Source: an uncultured Clostridiaceae bacterium
Lineage (GTDB): Bacteria; Bacillota; Clostridia; Lachnospirales; Lachnospiraceae
DNA length: 6,393 nucleotides
Assembly (NCBI GenBank): GCA_949841235.1
Contig: CATKZA010000112.1
Location: 1 to 6,393 of the forward strand
Direction: 5' to 3'
Position numbers and translations under genes: made by a program. Positions 1 to 5,897 of the stretch are shown here, one piece after another. Under the pieces are notes generated by a model, which saw only the letters and a program-made list of their open reading frames with translations, ran no database searches and was not told the origin of the DNA. Positions within the stretch are counted from its first letter, which is position 1. Every line of letters begins with the position of its first letter.

Positions 1-2
1 TA

Positions 3-56
3 GTGTTTGGAAAGATAGAGAAGCATTATAAAGAAGCATGGTCAGGGTGCGGATAG
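3..56 (+). CDS. Possible 3' end of an upstream gene (partial)
   Basis: One frame is open from the window edge to a TAG at 54-56. It would encode a 17-residue charged tail ending in EAWSGCG. The stop lies 24 bases before the glycosyltransferase start, a spacing that fits the same operon. A second frame (from base 2) is also open but stops at 29-31, so the correct frame is uncertain. The fragment is too short to assign to any family. Confidence 0.3.
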   Translation: MFGKIEKHYKEAWSGCG

Positions 57-80
57 CTGTATGAAGCGAGGTAATGAGAG

Positions 81-1064
81 ATGGAGAAAAAGATGGTGGA
101 TGTGATTATTCCAATTTATAAGCCGGGGAAGGAATTTTCCGGCTTGATTGGGCGTTTGCTGGAGCAGACGGTGCCTCCTGCCCGCATTTTGCTGATGCAG
201 ACATTGGAGGAGGGGGAGCGGCTTTTGGATGTTTCCCAGATGGCGGTCTCCCGGGGACAGGCAGTTTCGGGACATGGGAAGAGTGGCGTGGAGGAGACGC
301 AAATCCAAGCATTCCCCGTCAAGAAGTCGGAGTTTGACCACGGCGCAACCAGAGACCGGGGCGCAAAGCAATCTCTGGCAGACTACATTCTCTTTATGAC
401 CCAGGATGCCATGCCCGCAGATGACCGGCTGATTGAAAAACTGCTCCAAGGCTTTTCCGGCGAGAGGATTGGCATTGCCTATGGCAGACAGCTGGCCAGG
501 GAGGGGGCGGACATTCTGGAAAAGATGGCCAGGCTCCACAATTACCCTCCGGAGGGGAGAATCCAGAGGAAGGCGGATGTGGAGCGGCTGGGGATTAAGA
601 CTTATTTCTGCTCTGACGTGTGCGCCATATATGACAGGAAGCTGTATGAACGGCTGGGAGGATTCGTGCATCCTACCATATTCAATGAGGATATGATTAT
701 GGCGTTTCGGGTGATTCAGGCAGGGTATGGAGTGTGCTATGCCGCAGATGCCAAAGTGGTGCATTCACATTCCTATACTTGCATGCAGCAGTTTCACCGT
801 AATTTCGACCTGGGGGTTTCCCAGACCCAGTACCGGGAAGTCTTTGAGCAGATTTCCTCGGAGAAGGAGGGGGCGGGCTTTGCGAAGAATACGCTGATTG
901 CATTATGCAAGAGGATGCGCTTCCTCAAGGCATTTTATTTTGCGATGAATTGCGCCTTCCGTCTGGCGGGATATAAGTTGGGGAGGAATTACCCGAAACT
1001 TTCTAAGAAAATGATACTCCGGTGCACTATGAGCCCCGGATATTGGAGGGATTACCGTGGATAA
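81..1064 (+). CDS. Glycosyltransferase family 2, rhamnosyltransferase-like
   Basis: This 327-residue protein is an inverting GT-A fold glycosyltransferase. It probably transfers a sugar, perhaps rhamnose, from a nucleotide donor to a growing cell-surface glycan on the cytoplasmic face of the membrane. Seen: an N-terminal beta strand and donor-site segment VDVIIPIYKP (6-15); FDHGATRD (85-92), matching the FDHGGTRN motif of rhamnosyltransferase-like members; TQDAMP (107-112), with the acidic residue of the DxD-equivalent metal site; YFCSDVCAIY (175-184); FNEDM (201-205), with the likely catalytic acidic pair; and HSHSYT (228-233). No signal peptide or clear membrane helix is present. Residues about 52-78, between the first strand and the FDHG motif, look like a variable loop. 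The start at 81 has GAGG at 68-71. ATG 96 (MVDVIIP), with GGAG at 83-86, is an alternative. The 3' end overlaps folB-folK by 8 bases. The acceptor and exact sugar cannot be read from sequence. Confidence 0.9.
   Translation: MEKKMVDVIIPIYKPGKEFSGLIGRLLEQTVPPARILLMQTLEEGERLLDVSQMAVSRGQAVSGHGKSGVEETQIQAFPVKKSEFDHGATRDRGAKQSLADYILFMTQDAMPADDRLIEKLLQGFSGERIGIAYGRQLAREGADILEKMARLHNYPPEGRIQRKADVERLGIKTYFCSDVCAIYDRKLYERLGGFVHPTIFNEDMIMAFRVIQAGYGVCYAADAKVVHSHSYTCMQQFHRNFDLGVSQTQYREVFEQISSEKEGAGFAKNTLIALCKRMRFLKAFYFAMNCAFRLAGYKLGRNYPKLSKKMILRCTMSPGYWRDYRG
1045..1050 (+). promoter_or_regulatory. Ribosome binding site of folB-folK
   Basis: GGAGGG lies inside the end of the glycosyltransferase gene, 6 bases before a GTG. 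It fixes GTG 1057 as the start of the FolB-FolK protein. The site and the 8-base overlap (1057-1064) imply translational coupling between the two genes. Confidence 0.8.
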
Positions 1065-1884
1065 GATATGCATCAAGGGATTGGAGGTATTTGGAAAGCA
1101 CGGGGTTTTGCCGGAGGAGAATGCTCTGGGACAGAAGTTCGTCATATCTGCCACCCTCTTCTGTGACACCAGGCGGGCGGGCAAGAGCGACAGGCTGGAG
1201 GATTCAGTCAATTATGCCCAGGTGTCGGAACTGCTCAAGGCAGAGACGGAGAGCCATGTGTTCCGGCTTTTGGAGGCGCTGGCCTGGCATTTGGCAAAGG
1301 AGGTACTGCTTCATTTTGAGATGGTGCAGGGGGTGACGGTGCAGGTGGAAAAGCCCTGGGCTCCGGTGCATCTGCCATTGGATACGGTGTCCGTACAGAT
1401 TCACAGGGAGTGGCATCAGGCCTATCTGGGCGTGGGATCCAATCTGGGAGACCGGGAGGGACAGATACATGCCGCCGTGGAATATCTCAGGCAGGATGAA
1501 TTGACCAGGGTGGTGCAGGTTTCCAAGCTGATCGAGACAGAGCCGGTGGGTTACACGGAACAGGATGACTTTTTAAACGGAGCTATAGAGATTTCTACTT
1601 TGCGCTCTCCGGAGGAACTGCTGGAACTGACCCAGGGCATTGAGGGGAAATTAAAGAGGGAGCGCAAAATCCACTGGGGGCCCAGAACCATTGACTTGGA
1701 TATCCTATTGTATGGCCGGGAGGTGGTGCAGCGGGAAAATCTGTGCATTCCTCATATCGAGATGGAGAGGCGCATGTTCGTGCTGGAGCCGCTGTGCCAG
1801 ATTGCGCCCTATGCGGTGCATCCCTTGTCCGGAAGGCGGGTGCAGGAACTTCGGCAGGCACTGTTAGATGGGAAAAATGTATAG
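1057..1884 (+). CDS. folK: Bifunctional dihydroneopterin aldolase / HPPK (FolB-FolK fusion)
   Basis: This 275-residue cytosolic enzyme fuses two consecutive steps of folate synthesis. FolB cleaves 7,8-dihydroneopterin to 6-hydroxymethyl-7,8-dihydropterin and glycolaldehyde; FolK then pyrophosphorylates that product with ATP. FolB spans about 1-117: FGKHGVLPEE (12-21) with the active-site glutamate, SVNYAQV (50-56), and VEKPWAP (97-103) with the catalytic lysine K99. FolK spans about 121-275: AYLGVGSNLGDRE (122-134), ETEPVGYTEQDDFLNGA (160-176) and the HPPK signature WGPRTIDLDILLYG (207-220), whose D213 and D215 are the expected Mg-ATP ligands. A third segment, IPHIEMERRMFVLEPL (231-246), has isoleucine where family members usually have proline. 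Both domains are full length and the linker is only a few residues. Such fusions are known in Clostridia. GTG start with GGAGGG at 1045-1050. No folP or folE is visible in this window. Confidence 0.95.
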   Translation: MDKICIKGLEVFGKHGVLPEENALGQKFVISATLFCDTRRAGKSDRLEDSVNYAQVSELLKAETESHVFRLLEALAWHLAKEVLLHFEMVQGVTVQVEKPWAPVHLPLDTVSVQIHREWHQAYLGVGSNLGDREGQIHAAVEYLRQDELTRVVQVSKLIETEPVGYTEQDDFLNGAIEISTLRSPEELLELTQGIEGKLKRERKIHWGPRTIDLDILLYGREVVQRENLCIPHIEMERRMFVLEPLCQIAPYAVHPLSGRRVQELRQALLDGKNV

Positions 1885-1923
1885 GAAATGAGAGTGATTT
1901 ATGCCAGAAATCATGGCACAAAA

Positions 1924-1972
1924 ATAAAACGTCATCAAACACCATTTGAACTGGTGGTTGATGACGTTTTAT
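1924..1972. terminator. Bidirectional intrinsic terminator
   Basis: The arms 1924-1944 and 1952-1972 form a 21-position stem with a single A/G mismatch, closed by a 7-base loop (1945-1951). Read on the plus strand, the stem ends in TTTTAT and follows folB-folK by 39 bases. On the minus strand it runs into TTTTATTTTT, and it lies about 100 bases past the propeller gene stop. Its place between converging genes and the T-rich tails on both sides support termination in both directions. Confidence 0.85.
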
Positions 1973-1998
1973 ATTGTATAGGAAACTGCTTGAGATTT

Positions 1999-2016
1999 GC
2001 AATGCGAGGTCATTGC
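1999..2016. repeat. Small perfect hairpin in the convergent gap
   Basis: GCAATG (1999-2004) and CATTGC (2011-2016) are perfect inverted repeats around a 6-base loop. No T run follows directly on either strand, so it is not a convincing terminator by itself. It may lie in the 3' untranslated region of the minus-strand propeller gene. Apart from this and the large terminator, I see nothing in 1885-2069. Confidence 0.4.
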
Positions 2017-2069
2017 GTGCCTAGAAAAACTTTGCCCCTTTTTATCAAATAGAGGCATGCCAAGGCTGA

Positions 2070-3116
2070 TCAATCCTTATATGGCAACTTGCTCCGCTTT
2101 CCTGTCGCCAGCTCCATCACATACATCTCGCTCTGATCATAGGTCTCATAGAAGAGGTAGTCAGAGGTGAGATGGAGGTAATTGAAGTTGCCGGATTCGA
2201 TCTCCTTCAAGTCATGGGTGGAAATGTTCAACTCATACAGCCCGTTGTTTTTCTGATTGTCAATCTGGCAGTAGAGCACATCTCCGTTTTCTGATACGTT
2301 GTAGGTGGCTATGCGGTCAGAGACAAGGGTTTCCGGCTGTCCGCCATCTATAGGAATCCGCTTGAGGGAATAATTGTCGCTCATATCCATAAAATATAAG
2401 TAATTTCCCTGTCTGGACAGCCCGGTGAGATTTCCGTCAAAGACGGTCTCCGGCTCCCCGCCATGGATGCTGATCCTGCGGATGGAGTGGTCTGCCCTGG
2501 CTTCCCCGTTCTTCACTGCCTTGGAGGAGGGAAGGCTGGTGTAGTAGATGGAACTGTCCGTGATGACGTAGGGAGCGCAGGCCTCCGGCAGCAGCATCTT
2601 TTCTTCCGTGCCGTCAATTTTTTCTGAGTACAGTTCCAGTCCCTTTTTCTGATCGTAGTGCTGGTAGTATAAATAGTTGCCGTAGAGCGTGGCAACCTGG
2701 GTAGGTTCCGTATAGATGCAGCTGATATTTTTCGTCTTGGCATTGACACGGTAAAGCCCAGTGCTCCTCATGGCCATGAAGGAATCGGAGTCGATGGTCT
2801 TCTGGTCATTCCTCTTGGTGTAGAATAAGTATTTTCCCGCCCCGTTGATGTAGCTTGCATTGTCATTCACCAGCCGCTTCATGTGGCTTAGGTCGGAATC
2901 CATTTGATACATATTGCCCTCGTCGTATGGGTTGGAGAAGTAAATGGTGTCATCCACTTGGCAGACCAGCCCGCCATTGAGCAAGTTGCAGCTGGTGTTT
3001 CCCACGGTGCGCTCGTCACTATACATGGTCACCCGGCTGGAGATGCGGAAGATGACGAGCCCGACGATTACCGCCAGAATCACCACTACGCCGATGATAA
3101 TATTTTTCTTTTTCAT
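2070..3116 (-). CDS. Membrane-anchored DUF5050-type beta-propeller protein, function unknown
   Basis: From ATG 3116 the protein has 348 residues. It starts with a short basic stretch (MKKKN) and one hydrophobic segment (about 6-25), so it is probably an N-terminally anchored protein with its body outside the membrane. There is no lipobox cysteine. The rest is rich in short strands of the type GNYLYY and IYFSNPYDEGNMY (58-70), and in YWTD/propeller-like repeats such as RRISIHGGEPETVFDG (213-228) and LKRIPIDGGQPETLVSD (251-267). The segment GNTSCNLLNGGLVC (39-52) recalls the opening of DUF5050 proteins. These families are thought to form LDL-receptor-like beta-propellers; no enzyme motif is visible and ligands are unknown. 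Start choice: an in-frame ATG at 3128 directly abuts AGGAAAGG (3129-3136), too close for good initiation, whereas ATG 3116 is well spaced from AAGGA. The 352-residue alternative cannot be excluded. It is monocistronic and divergent from the esterase gene. Confidence 0.8.
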   Translation of the reverse strand: MKKKNIIIGVVVILAVIVGLVIFRISSRVTMYSDERTVGNTSCNLLNGGLVCQVDDTIYFSNPYDEGNMYQMDSDLSHMKRLVNDNASYINGAGKYLFYTKRNDQKTIDSDSFMAMRSTGLYRVNAKTKNISCIYTEPTQVATLYGNYLYYQHYDQKKGLELYSEKIDGTEEKMLLPEACAPYVITDSSIYYTSLPSSKAVKNGEARADHSIRRISIHGGEPETVFDGNLTGLSRQGNYLYFMDMSDNYSLKRIPIDGGQPETLVSDRIATYNVSENGDVLYCQIDNQKNNGLYELNISTHDLKEIESGNFNYLHLTSDYLFYETYDQSEMYVMELATGKRSKLPYKD

Positions 3117-3128
3117 ATGATATGCCAT

Positions 3129-3136
3129 CCTTTCCT
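3129..3136 (-). promoter_or_regulatory. Ribosome binding site of the propeller gene
   Basis: Read on the minus strand this is AGGAAAGG. It touches the first possible ATG (3128) and lies 12 bases before the second (3116). With AAGGA as the pairing core, the spacing favours the second ATG. Confidence 0.5.
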
Positions 3137-3211
3137 ATTTATAAAATGCGGTCATTCACAGAGGATAAATCCTTTCTGAGAAGCAGGTGAACAACTGCAT
3201 AGGCTAATATT

Positions 3212-3240
3212 AGTATATCTATAATGGAATGGGATTGCAA
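3212..3240 (-). promoter_or_regulatory. Sigma-A promoter of the propeller gene
   Basis: On the minus strand, TTGCAA (3235-3240, -35) is followed after exactly 17 bases by TATACT (3212-3217, -10). The predicted start point is near 3205, giving an untranslated leader of about 90 bases. A perfect 10-base palindrome, CTAATATTAG (3204-3213), straddles the predicted start point. A 5-base inverted repeat, AGAAT/ATTCT (3245-3259), sits just upstream of the -35. Either could be an operator, but this is inference. Confidence 0.7.
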
Positions 3241-3399
3241 GGTTAGAATGGCGGATTCTTATATTTAGGAAATGATTAGGTGTTGCTATTCACAGTCAAA
3301 TAAATAAGAATTGCATGGTTTCGATGAATATGTGCCTCGTAGCATTGTCTGAGTAGCACGCACCGTTTCAGAAAATCTTTAGAAATTTTAGCAAAAACC
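3241..3399. other. Intergenic stretch between divergent promoters, no gene seen
   Basis: This A/T-rich stretch separates the minus-strand promoter from the plus-strand promoter candidate. All reading frames are short and none has a ribosome binding site. Besides the small inverted repeat at 3245-3259 I recognise nothing in it. Its job is probably regulatory spacing. Confidence 0.5.
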
Positions 3400-3428
3400 T
3401 TCTTATCTGGCAGTAAATGTATTACAAT
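3400..3428 (+). promoter_or_regulatory. Candidate promoter of the esterase gene
   Basis: TACAAT (3423-3428) is a good -10. The hexamer 17 bases upstream, TTCTTA (3400-3405), is a weak -35. The start point would be about 3435, which is the first base pair of the first leader hairpin (3436). This coincidence supports the promoter, but the poor -35 suggests a weak or activator-dependent one. Confidence 0.5.
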
Positions 3429-3435
3429 GGAGAAA

Positions 3436-3594
3436 GTGTGTAAAGAAAGTTCTAAGCCAGCAAAAAACGCAGGCTAAGAGACTTCTAAGTTACACACCGG
3501 AAGAATGCCAAAAACGGGCATTCTTCTCACTGATTGTTTGTGCCGGCGGAGCCGGCATGTTCGGAATAGAGAACGGAAGAATAGGAGGTTACAT
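3436..3594 (+). promoter_or_regulatory. Structured 5' leader with three consecutive hairpins
   Basis: Hairpin 1 (3436-3497) is a long imperfect stem. GTGTGTAA pairs with TTACACAC; AGAA (3444-3447) with TTCT (3483-3486); GT/CT with AC/AG across small bulges; AGCC (3455-3458) with GGCT (3472-3475); and a GC/GC pair closes an A-rich loop (3462-3468). Hairpin 2 (3500-3526) is a perfect 10-bp stem with loop AAAAACG. Hairpin 3 (3541-3557) is a perfect 7-bp GC-rich stem with loop GGA. None is followed by a convincing T run, so none is an obvious intrinsic terminator. The right arm of hairpin 2 (3520-3527) can instead pair with 3575-3582, directly next to the Shine-Dalgarno site. I recognise no known riboswitch class. 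Confidence 0.6.
3583..3588 (+). promoter_or_regulatory. Ribosome binding site of the esterase gene
   Basis: A consensus AGGAGG lies 6 bases before ATG 3595. It decides the start: the frame is open further upstream to an ATG at 3505, but that one lies inside leader hairpin 2 and the extra 30 residues do not resemble the family. Confidence 0.9.
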
Positions 3595-5145
3595 ATGTTG
3601 AAATTAGCGTCGGTCTTTTCTGACCATATGGTTTTGCAGAGGGAGAAGGAAGTGGCCCTGTGGGGGGAATGCGATGGAGGGGAAGTGACTGTCAGCCTAT
3701 ATGGCAGGAAGGTTACAGAAAAGGTGTCCGAGGGAACCTTTTTGGCCAAACTGCCGCCTATGCCTGCGGGAGGCCCTTATCGACTGGAAGTGACTGGCGG
3801 TGGGGAGAGTATCGTTTTTGAAGATGTGATGGTAGGAGAAATATGGCTCGCCGGAGGCCAGTCCAATATGGAGCTGGAATTGCAGAACAGTTTCGAGGGA
3901 GACAGGGAATTAGAGAGGATTGCCGGGGAACATGTGCGTTATTACCAAGTGCCGAAAAAGGCTTTCTTCGGGGAGGAATTTGATCGGGAAGAGAAGAATA
4001 GCGCATGGGCCTTGCCGGGGCAGGACAGCGCAAAGGCATGGTCGGCGGTTGCCTACTATTATGCCAAAGAAGTTTCCAGAAAACTTGGGGTTACGGTGGG
4101 AATCATCGGATGCAACTGGGGCGGGACTTCTGCTTCCGCCTGGATGAGCCGGGAGAAACTGCTGGAGAGTGGCAAGACGGACTCCTATGTGAAGGAATAC
4201 GATGCCATCGTGGAGAATCAGGTGTTTGAGGAGTACCTGAAAGAGCGGGAGGAATATAGTGCCGATCAGACGGAGTTTGAAAAGAACGTGGGGCATTACT
4301 ACGAGACTTGCGAGCACCCCACTTGGGACGAAGCCATCAGTCTGTTCGGGGAGAACAAATATCCCGGGCCCATGGGACCTTATTCGGAATTCCGCCCATA
4401 TGGATTGTATGAGATGATGCTCTCCAGGGTATGCCCCTATACGCTGAAGGGGTTTTTGTACTATCAGGGGGAGGAGGACGACCACAAGCCGGAGACATAT
4501 TATGAATTGCTGCGGGCGTTGATATCCCAGTGGCGGGATGACTGGGACGATGAGAGCCTTCCCTTCCTCCTGGTGCAGCTTCCCATTTTCCAGAATGAGG
4601 GCGAGCCGGACTATAAGAACTGGCCCCTGATGCGGGAGGCGCAGATGCGGGCTTTCCAGACCATAAAGAATACTGGCATTGCCGTGATATTGGAAAATGG
4701 GGAGTATGGGAATATTCACCCCACCAGGAAGGAGATTGTGGGCAAACGCTTGGCATTGCAGGCGTTCTGCCAGGTATATGGCCTTTGCGGTACCGGGGAG
4801 GCTTTCGGTCCGATCTATGAGAAGAGCTGGACGGAGGGAGATGCCATGGTGATTTCCTTTGCCTTCTGCCAGGATGGCATAGTGGAGCGGGGAGAGGTGA
4901 AGGGCTTGGAACTTGCGGGAGCGGATCGGACATATTATCCTGCCTGCTATGAGATACGGGAAAATGAATTGGTGCTGAGGTCGAAGCAGGTGCCGGCTCC
5001 TAAGTATGCCAGATACTGCTGGACCAATTATCAGGAAATCGGGCTTTTCGGGAAGAATGGCATTCCGGTGGCACCCTTTCGGACAAGCCGCAGGGATGGA
5101 AGCAAGGCGACGGGGAGCCGCAATTCCAGCGAAGGGGTGCTTTAG
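3595..5145 (+). CDS. Sialate O-acetylesterase-like SGNH hydrolase, intracellular
   Basis: This 516-residue protein belongs to the sialate O-acetylesterase (SASA-type) carbohydrate esterases, which remove O-acetyl groups from sialic acids or other acetylated glycans. The N-terminus LKLASVFSDHMVLQRE (2-17) is typical of the family and leads into a small beta-sandwich region up to about 80. The catalytic part begins with EIWLAGGQSNMELE (82-95), where S90 is the nucleophile. It continues through GIIGCNWGGTSASAWMS (169-185) and GFLYYQGEEDDH (286-297) to GNIHPTRKEIVGKRLAL (372-388), where H375 is the catalytic histidine. No signal peptide is present, so it probably acts in the cytoplasm on imported oligosaccharides. 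The last 18 residues, after APFRTS, are polar and basic and look like an extra tail. It is preceded by a structured leader and probably transcribed alone. Substrate identity is inferred from family only: xylan- or other acetyl-sugar specificity is equally possible. Confidence 0.88.
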   Translation: MLKLASVFSDHMVLQREKEVALWGECDGGEVTVSLYGRKVTEKVSEGTFLAKLPPMPAGGPYRLEVTGGGESIVFEDVMVGEIWLAGGQSNMELELQNSFEGDRELERIAGEHVRYYQVPKKAFFGEEFDREEKNSAWALPGQDSAKAWSAVAYYYAKEVSRKLGVTVGIIGCNWGGTSASAWMSREKLLESGKTDSYVKEYDAIVENQVFEEYLKEREEYSADQTEFEKNVGHYYETCEHPTWDEAISLFGENKYPGPMGPYSEFRPYGLYEMMLSRVCPYTLKGFLYYQGEEDDHKPETYYELLRALISQWRDDWDDESLPFLLVQLPIFQNEGEPDYKNWPLMREAQMRAFQTIKNTGIAVILENGEYGNIHPTRKEIVGKRLALQAFCQVYGLCGTGEAFGPIYEKSWTEGDAMVISFAFCQDGIVERGEVKGLELAGADRTYYPACYEIRENELVLRSKQVPAPKYARYCWTNYQEIGLFGKNGIPVAPFRTSRRDGSKATGSRNSSEGVL

Positions 5146-5152
5146 TTTTTGA

Positions 5153-5185
5153 GCGTTATGCAGTGTTATGTCAGCGCGTTATGCT
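5153..5185 (+). repeat. Three short GYGTTATG repeats after the esterase gene
   Basis: GCGTTATG (5153-5160), GTGTTATG (5163-5170) and GCGTTATG (5176-5183) occur within 31 bases, beginning 7 bases past the esterase stop. The two outer copies match over nine bases (GCGTTATGC). They could be a binding site array upstream of the greA promoter or chance; no hairpin terminator for the esterase gene is apparent here. Confidence 0.4.
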
Positions 5186-5221
5186 ATTGTCATGTTGTGA
5201 TTTGCGTTGCTTTCACGGCGG

Positions 5222-5250
5222 TTGACTGCAAGATGGAGATGGGGTATAAT
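5222..5250 (+). promoter_or_regulatory. Strong sigma-A promoter of greA-lysS
   Basis: TTGACT (5222-5227), a 17-base spacer and a perfect TATAAT (5245-5250) form a near-consensus housekeeping promoter. The start point should be around 5257, leaving a leader of about 97 bases before the greA ATG. The -10 is embedded in a long inverted repeat (5241-5272). Confidence 0.85.
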
Positions 5251-5272
5251 GAAAAAATGTTCGTTATACCCC
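5241..5272. promoter_or_regulatory. 32-bp inverted repeat over the greA -10 and start point, likely operator
   Basis: The arms 5241-5253 and 5260-5272 match as inverted repeats in 12 of 13 positions, the odd one forming a G-T pair. They are separated by only 6 bases. The outer 9 bases, GGGGTATAA and TTATACCCC, are perfect. Only the right arm would be in the transcript, so the symmetry points to a DNA-level site, such as a dimeric repressor operator, rather than an RNA hairpin. An RNA alternative exists downstream: AAAATGTT (5254-5261) is complementary to AACATTTT (5283-5290). Confidence 0.6.
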
Positions 5273-5353
5273 TATTTGCCGTAACATTTTATGGCAGAGG
5301 TATGGCGATGGATTTGCAGGATGCAGAAATTATGGGAAAAGTGAGGTAATCAT

Positions 5354-5845
5354 ATGGCTGAGAAGAAGAATATTTTGACCTATGAAGGCTTGAAGGCACT
5401 GGAGGATGAATTACAGGATCTGAAAGTTAATAAACGCAGGGAAGTGGCGGCTAAGATCAAGGAGGCCAGGGAGCAGGGCGATTTATCTGAGAATGCCGAG
5501 TATGATGCAGCGAAGGATGAGCAGAGGGATATCGAACTTCGCATCGAAGAGATTGACAAAATTCTTAAAAATGCAGAGGTAGTGGTAGAGGAGGACGTGG
5601 ATGAGAATGTCATTAACGTGGGTTCCCAGGTAAGGCTTCTGGATTTGGAATTTAAAGAGGAAATGGAGTATAAGATCGTGGGTTCCACGGAGGTGGACTG
5701 CCTCAATGGAAAAATCTCCAACGAGTCACCGGTAGGCTTGGCGCTGATTGGTGCCAAGGTGGGAGATGTGGTGGAAGTGGAAGTCCCCTCCGGCGATGTG
5801 GTTAAGTATGAGATTTTGGATATTCAGAAGGTCGCAATGGCATAG
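5354..5845 (+). CDS. greA: Transcription elongation factor GreA
   Basis: GreA is a 163-residue cytosolic factor that enters the secondary channel of RNA polymerase and stimulates cleavage of the 3' end of backtracked transcripts, freeing arrested complexes. The N-terminal coiled coil covers about 8-77. At its tip is the hallmark AREQGDLSENAEYDAAKDEQ (38-57), whose D43 and E46 correspond to the acidic residues that hold the catalytic metal. The C-terminal FKBP-like domain follows from about 80 and includes SPVGLALIGAKVGDVVEVEVP (125-145). The length is as expected for the family. The ATG at 5354 is preceded by TGAGGT at 5342-5347. It has its own strong promoter with an overlapping inverted repeat. 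The lysS gene begins 68 bases downstream with no terminator between, so the two are probably co-transcribed. Its last 36 bases recur, diverged, in that gap. Confidence 0.97.
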   Translation: MAEKKNILTYEGLKALEDELQDLKVNKRREVAAKIKEAREQGDLSENAEYDAAKDEQRDIELRIEEIDKILKNAEVVVEEDVDENVINVGSQVRLLDLEFKEEMEYKIVGSTEVDCLNGKISNESPVGLALIGAKVGDVVEVEVPSGDVVKYEILDIQKVAMA

Positions 5846-5889
5846 GAAGCAATAAGATATTGAAGATTCAGAAGGTCGCAGTGGCATTG
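5810..5889 (+). repeat. Tandem duplication of the greA 3' end
   Basis: Bases 5810-5845 (the last 12 codons of greA including its stop) and 5854-5889 are alike in 30 of 36 positions, with a period of 44 bases. The core ATTCAGAAGGTCGCA is identical. In the second copy the stop TAG is TTG. The second copy reads ILKIQKVAVA, against ILDIQKVAMA at the GreA C-terminus, and this frame is the lysS frame with no stop before the lysS start. Confidence 0.9.
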
Positions 5890-5897
5890 CGAGATAG

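Noticed and set aside
42..764. 240-codon open frame on the minus strand inside the glycosyltransferase gene
   Set aside because: Low-complexity, histidine-, proline- and leucine-rich translation typical of the complement of a real gene; the plus-strand protein has clear motifs.
3541..3557. GC-rich hairpin before the esterase gene as an intrinsic terminator
   Set aside because: No T run follows the stem, so it is recorded only as part of the structured leader.
3505..3594. N-terminal extension of the esterase from an earlier ATG
   Set aside because: That ATG lies in leader hairpin 2 and lacks a ribosome site. The added residues are arginine-rich and unlike the family, while ATG 3595 has a perfect AGGAGG.
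3910..4719. 269-codon open frame on the minus strand inside the esterase gene
   Set aside because: It is antisense to a well-supported coding region, has no recognisable family features and mirrors the codon pattern of the real gene.
5254..5290. RNA hairpin AAAATGTT/AACATTTT in the greA leader as a terminator
   Set aside because: The stem is only 8 A/T-rich pairs with a 21-base loop and is not followed by a T run, so it is unlikely to terminate transcription.
5149..5349. 66-codon open frame between the esterase and greA genes
   Set aside because: It starts with TTG without a ribosome site, has an unlikely cysteine-rich composition, and runs across the greA promoter and its inverted repeat.
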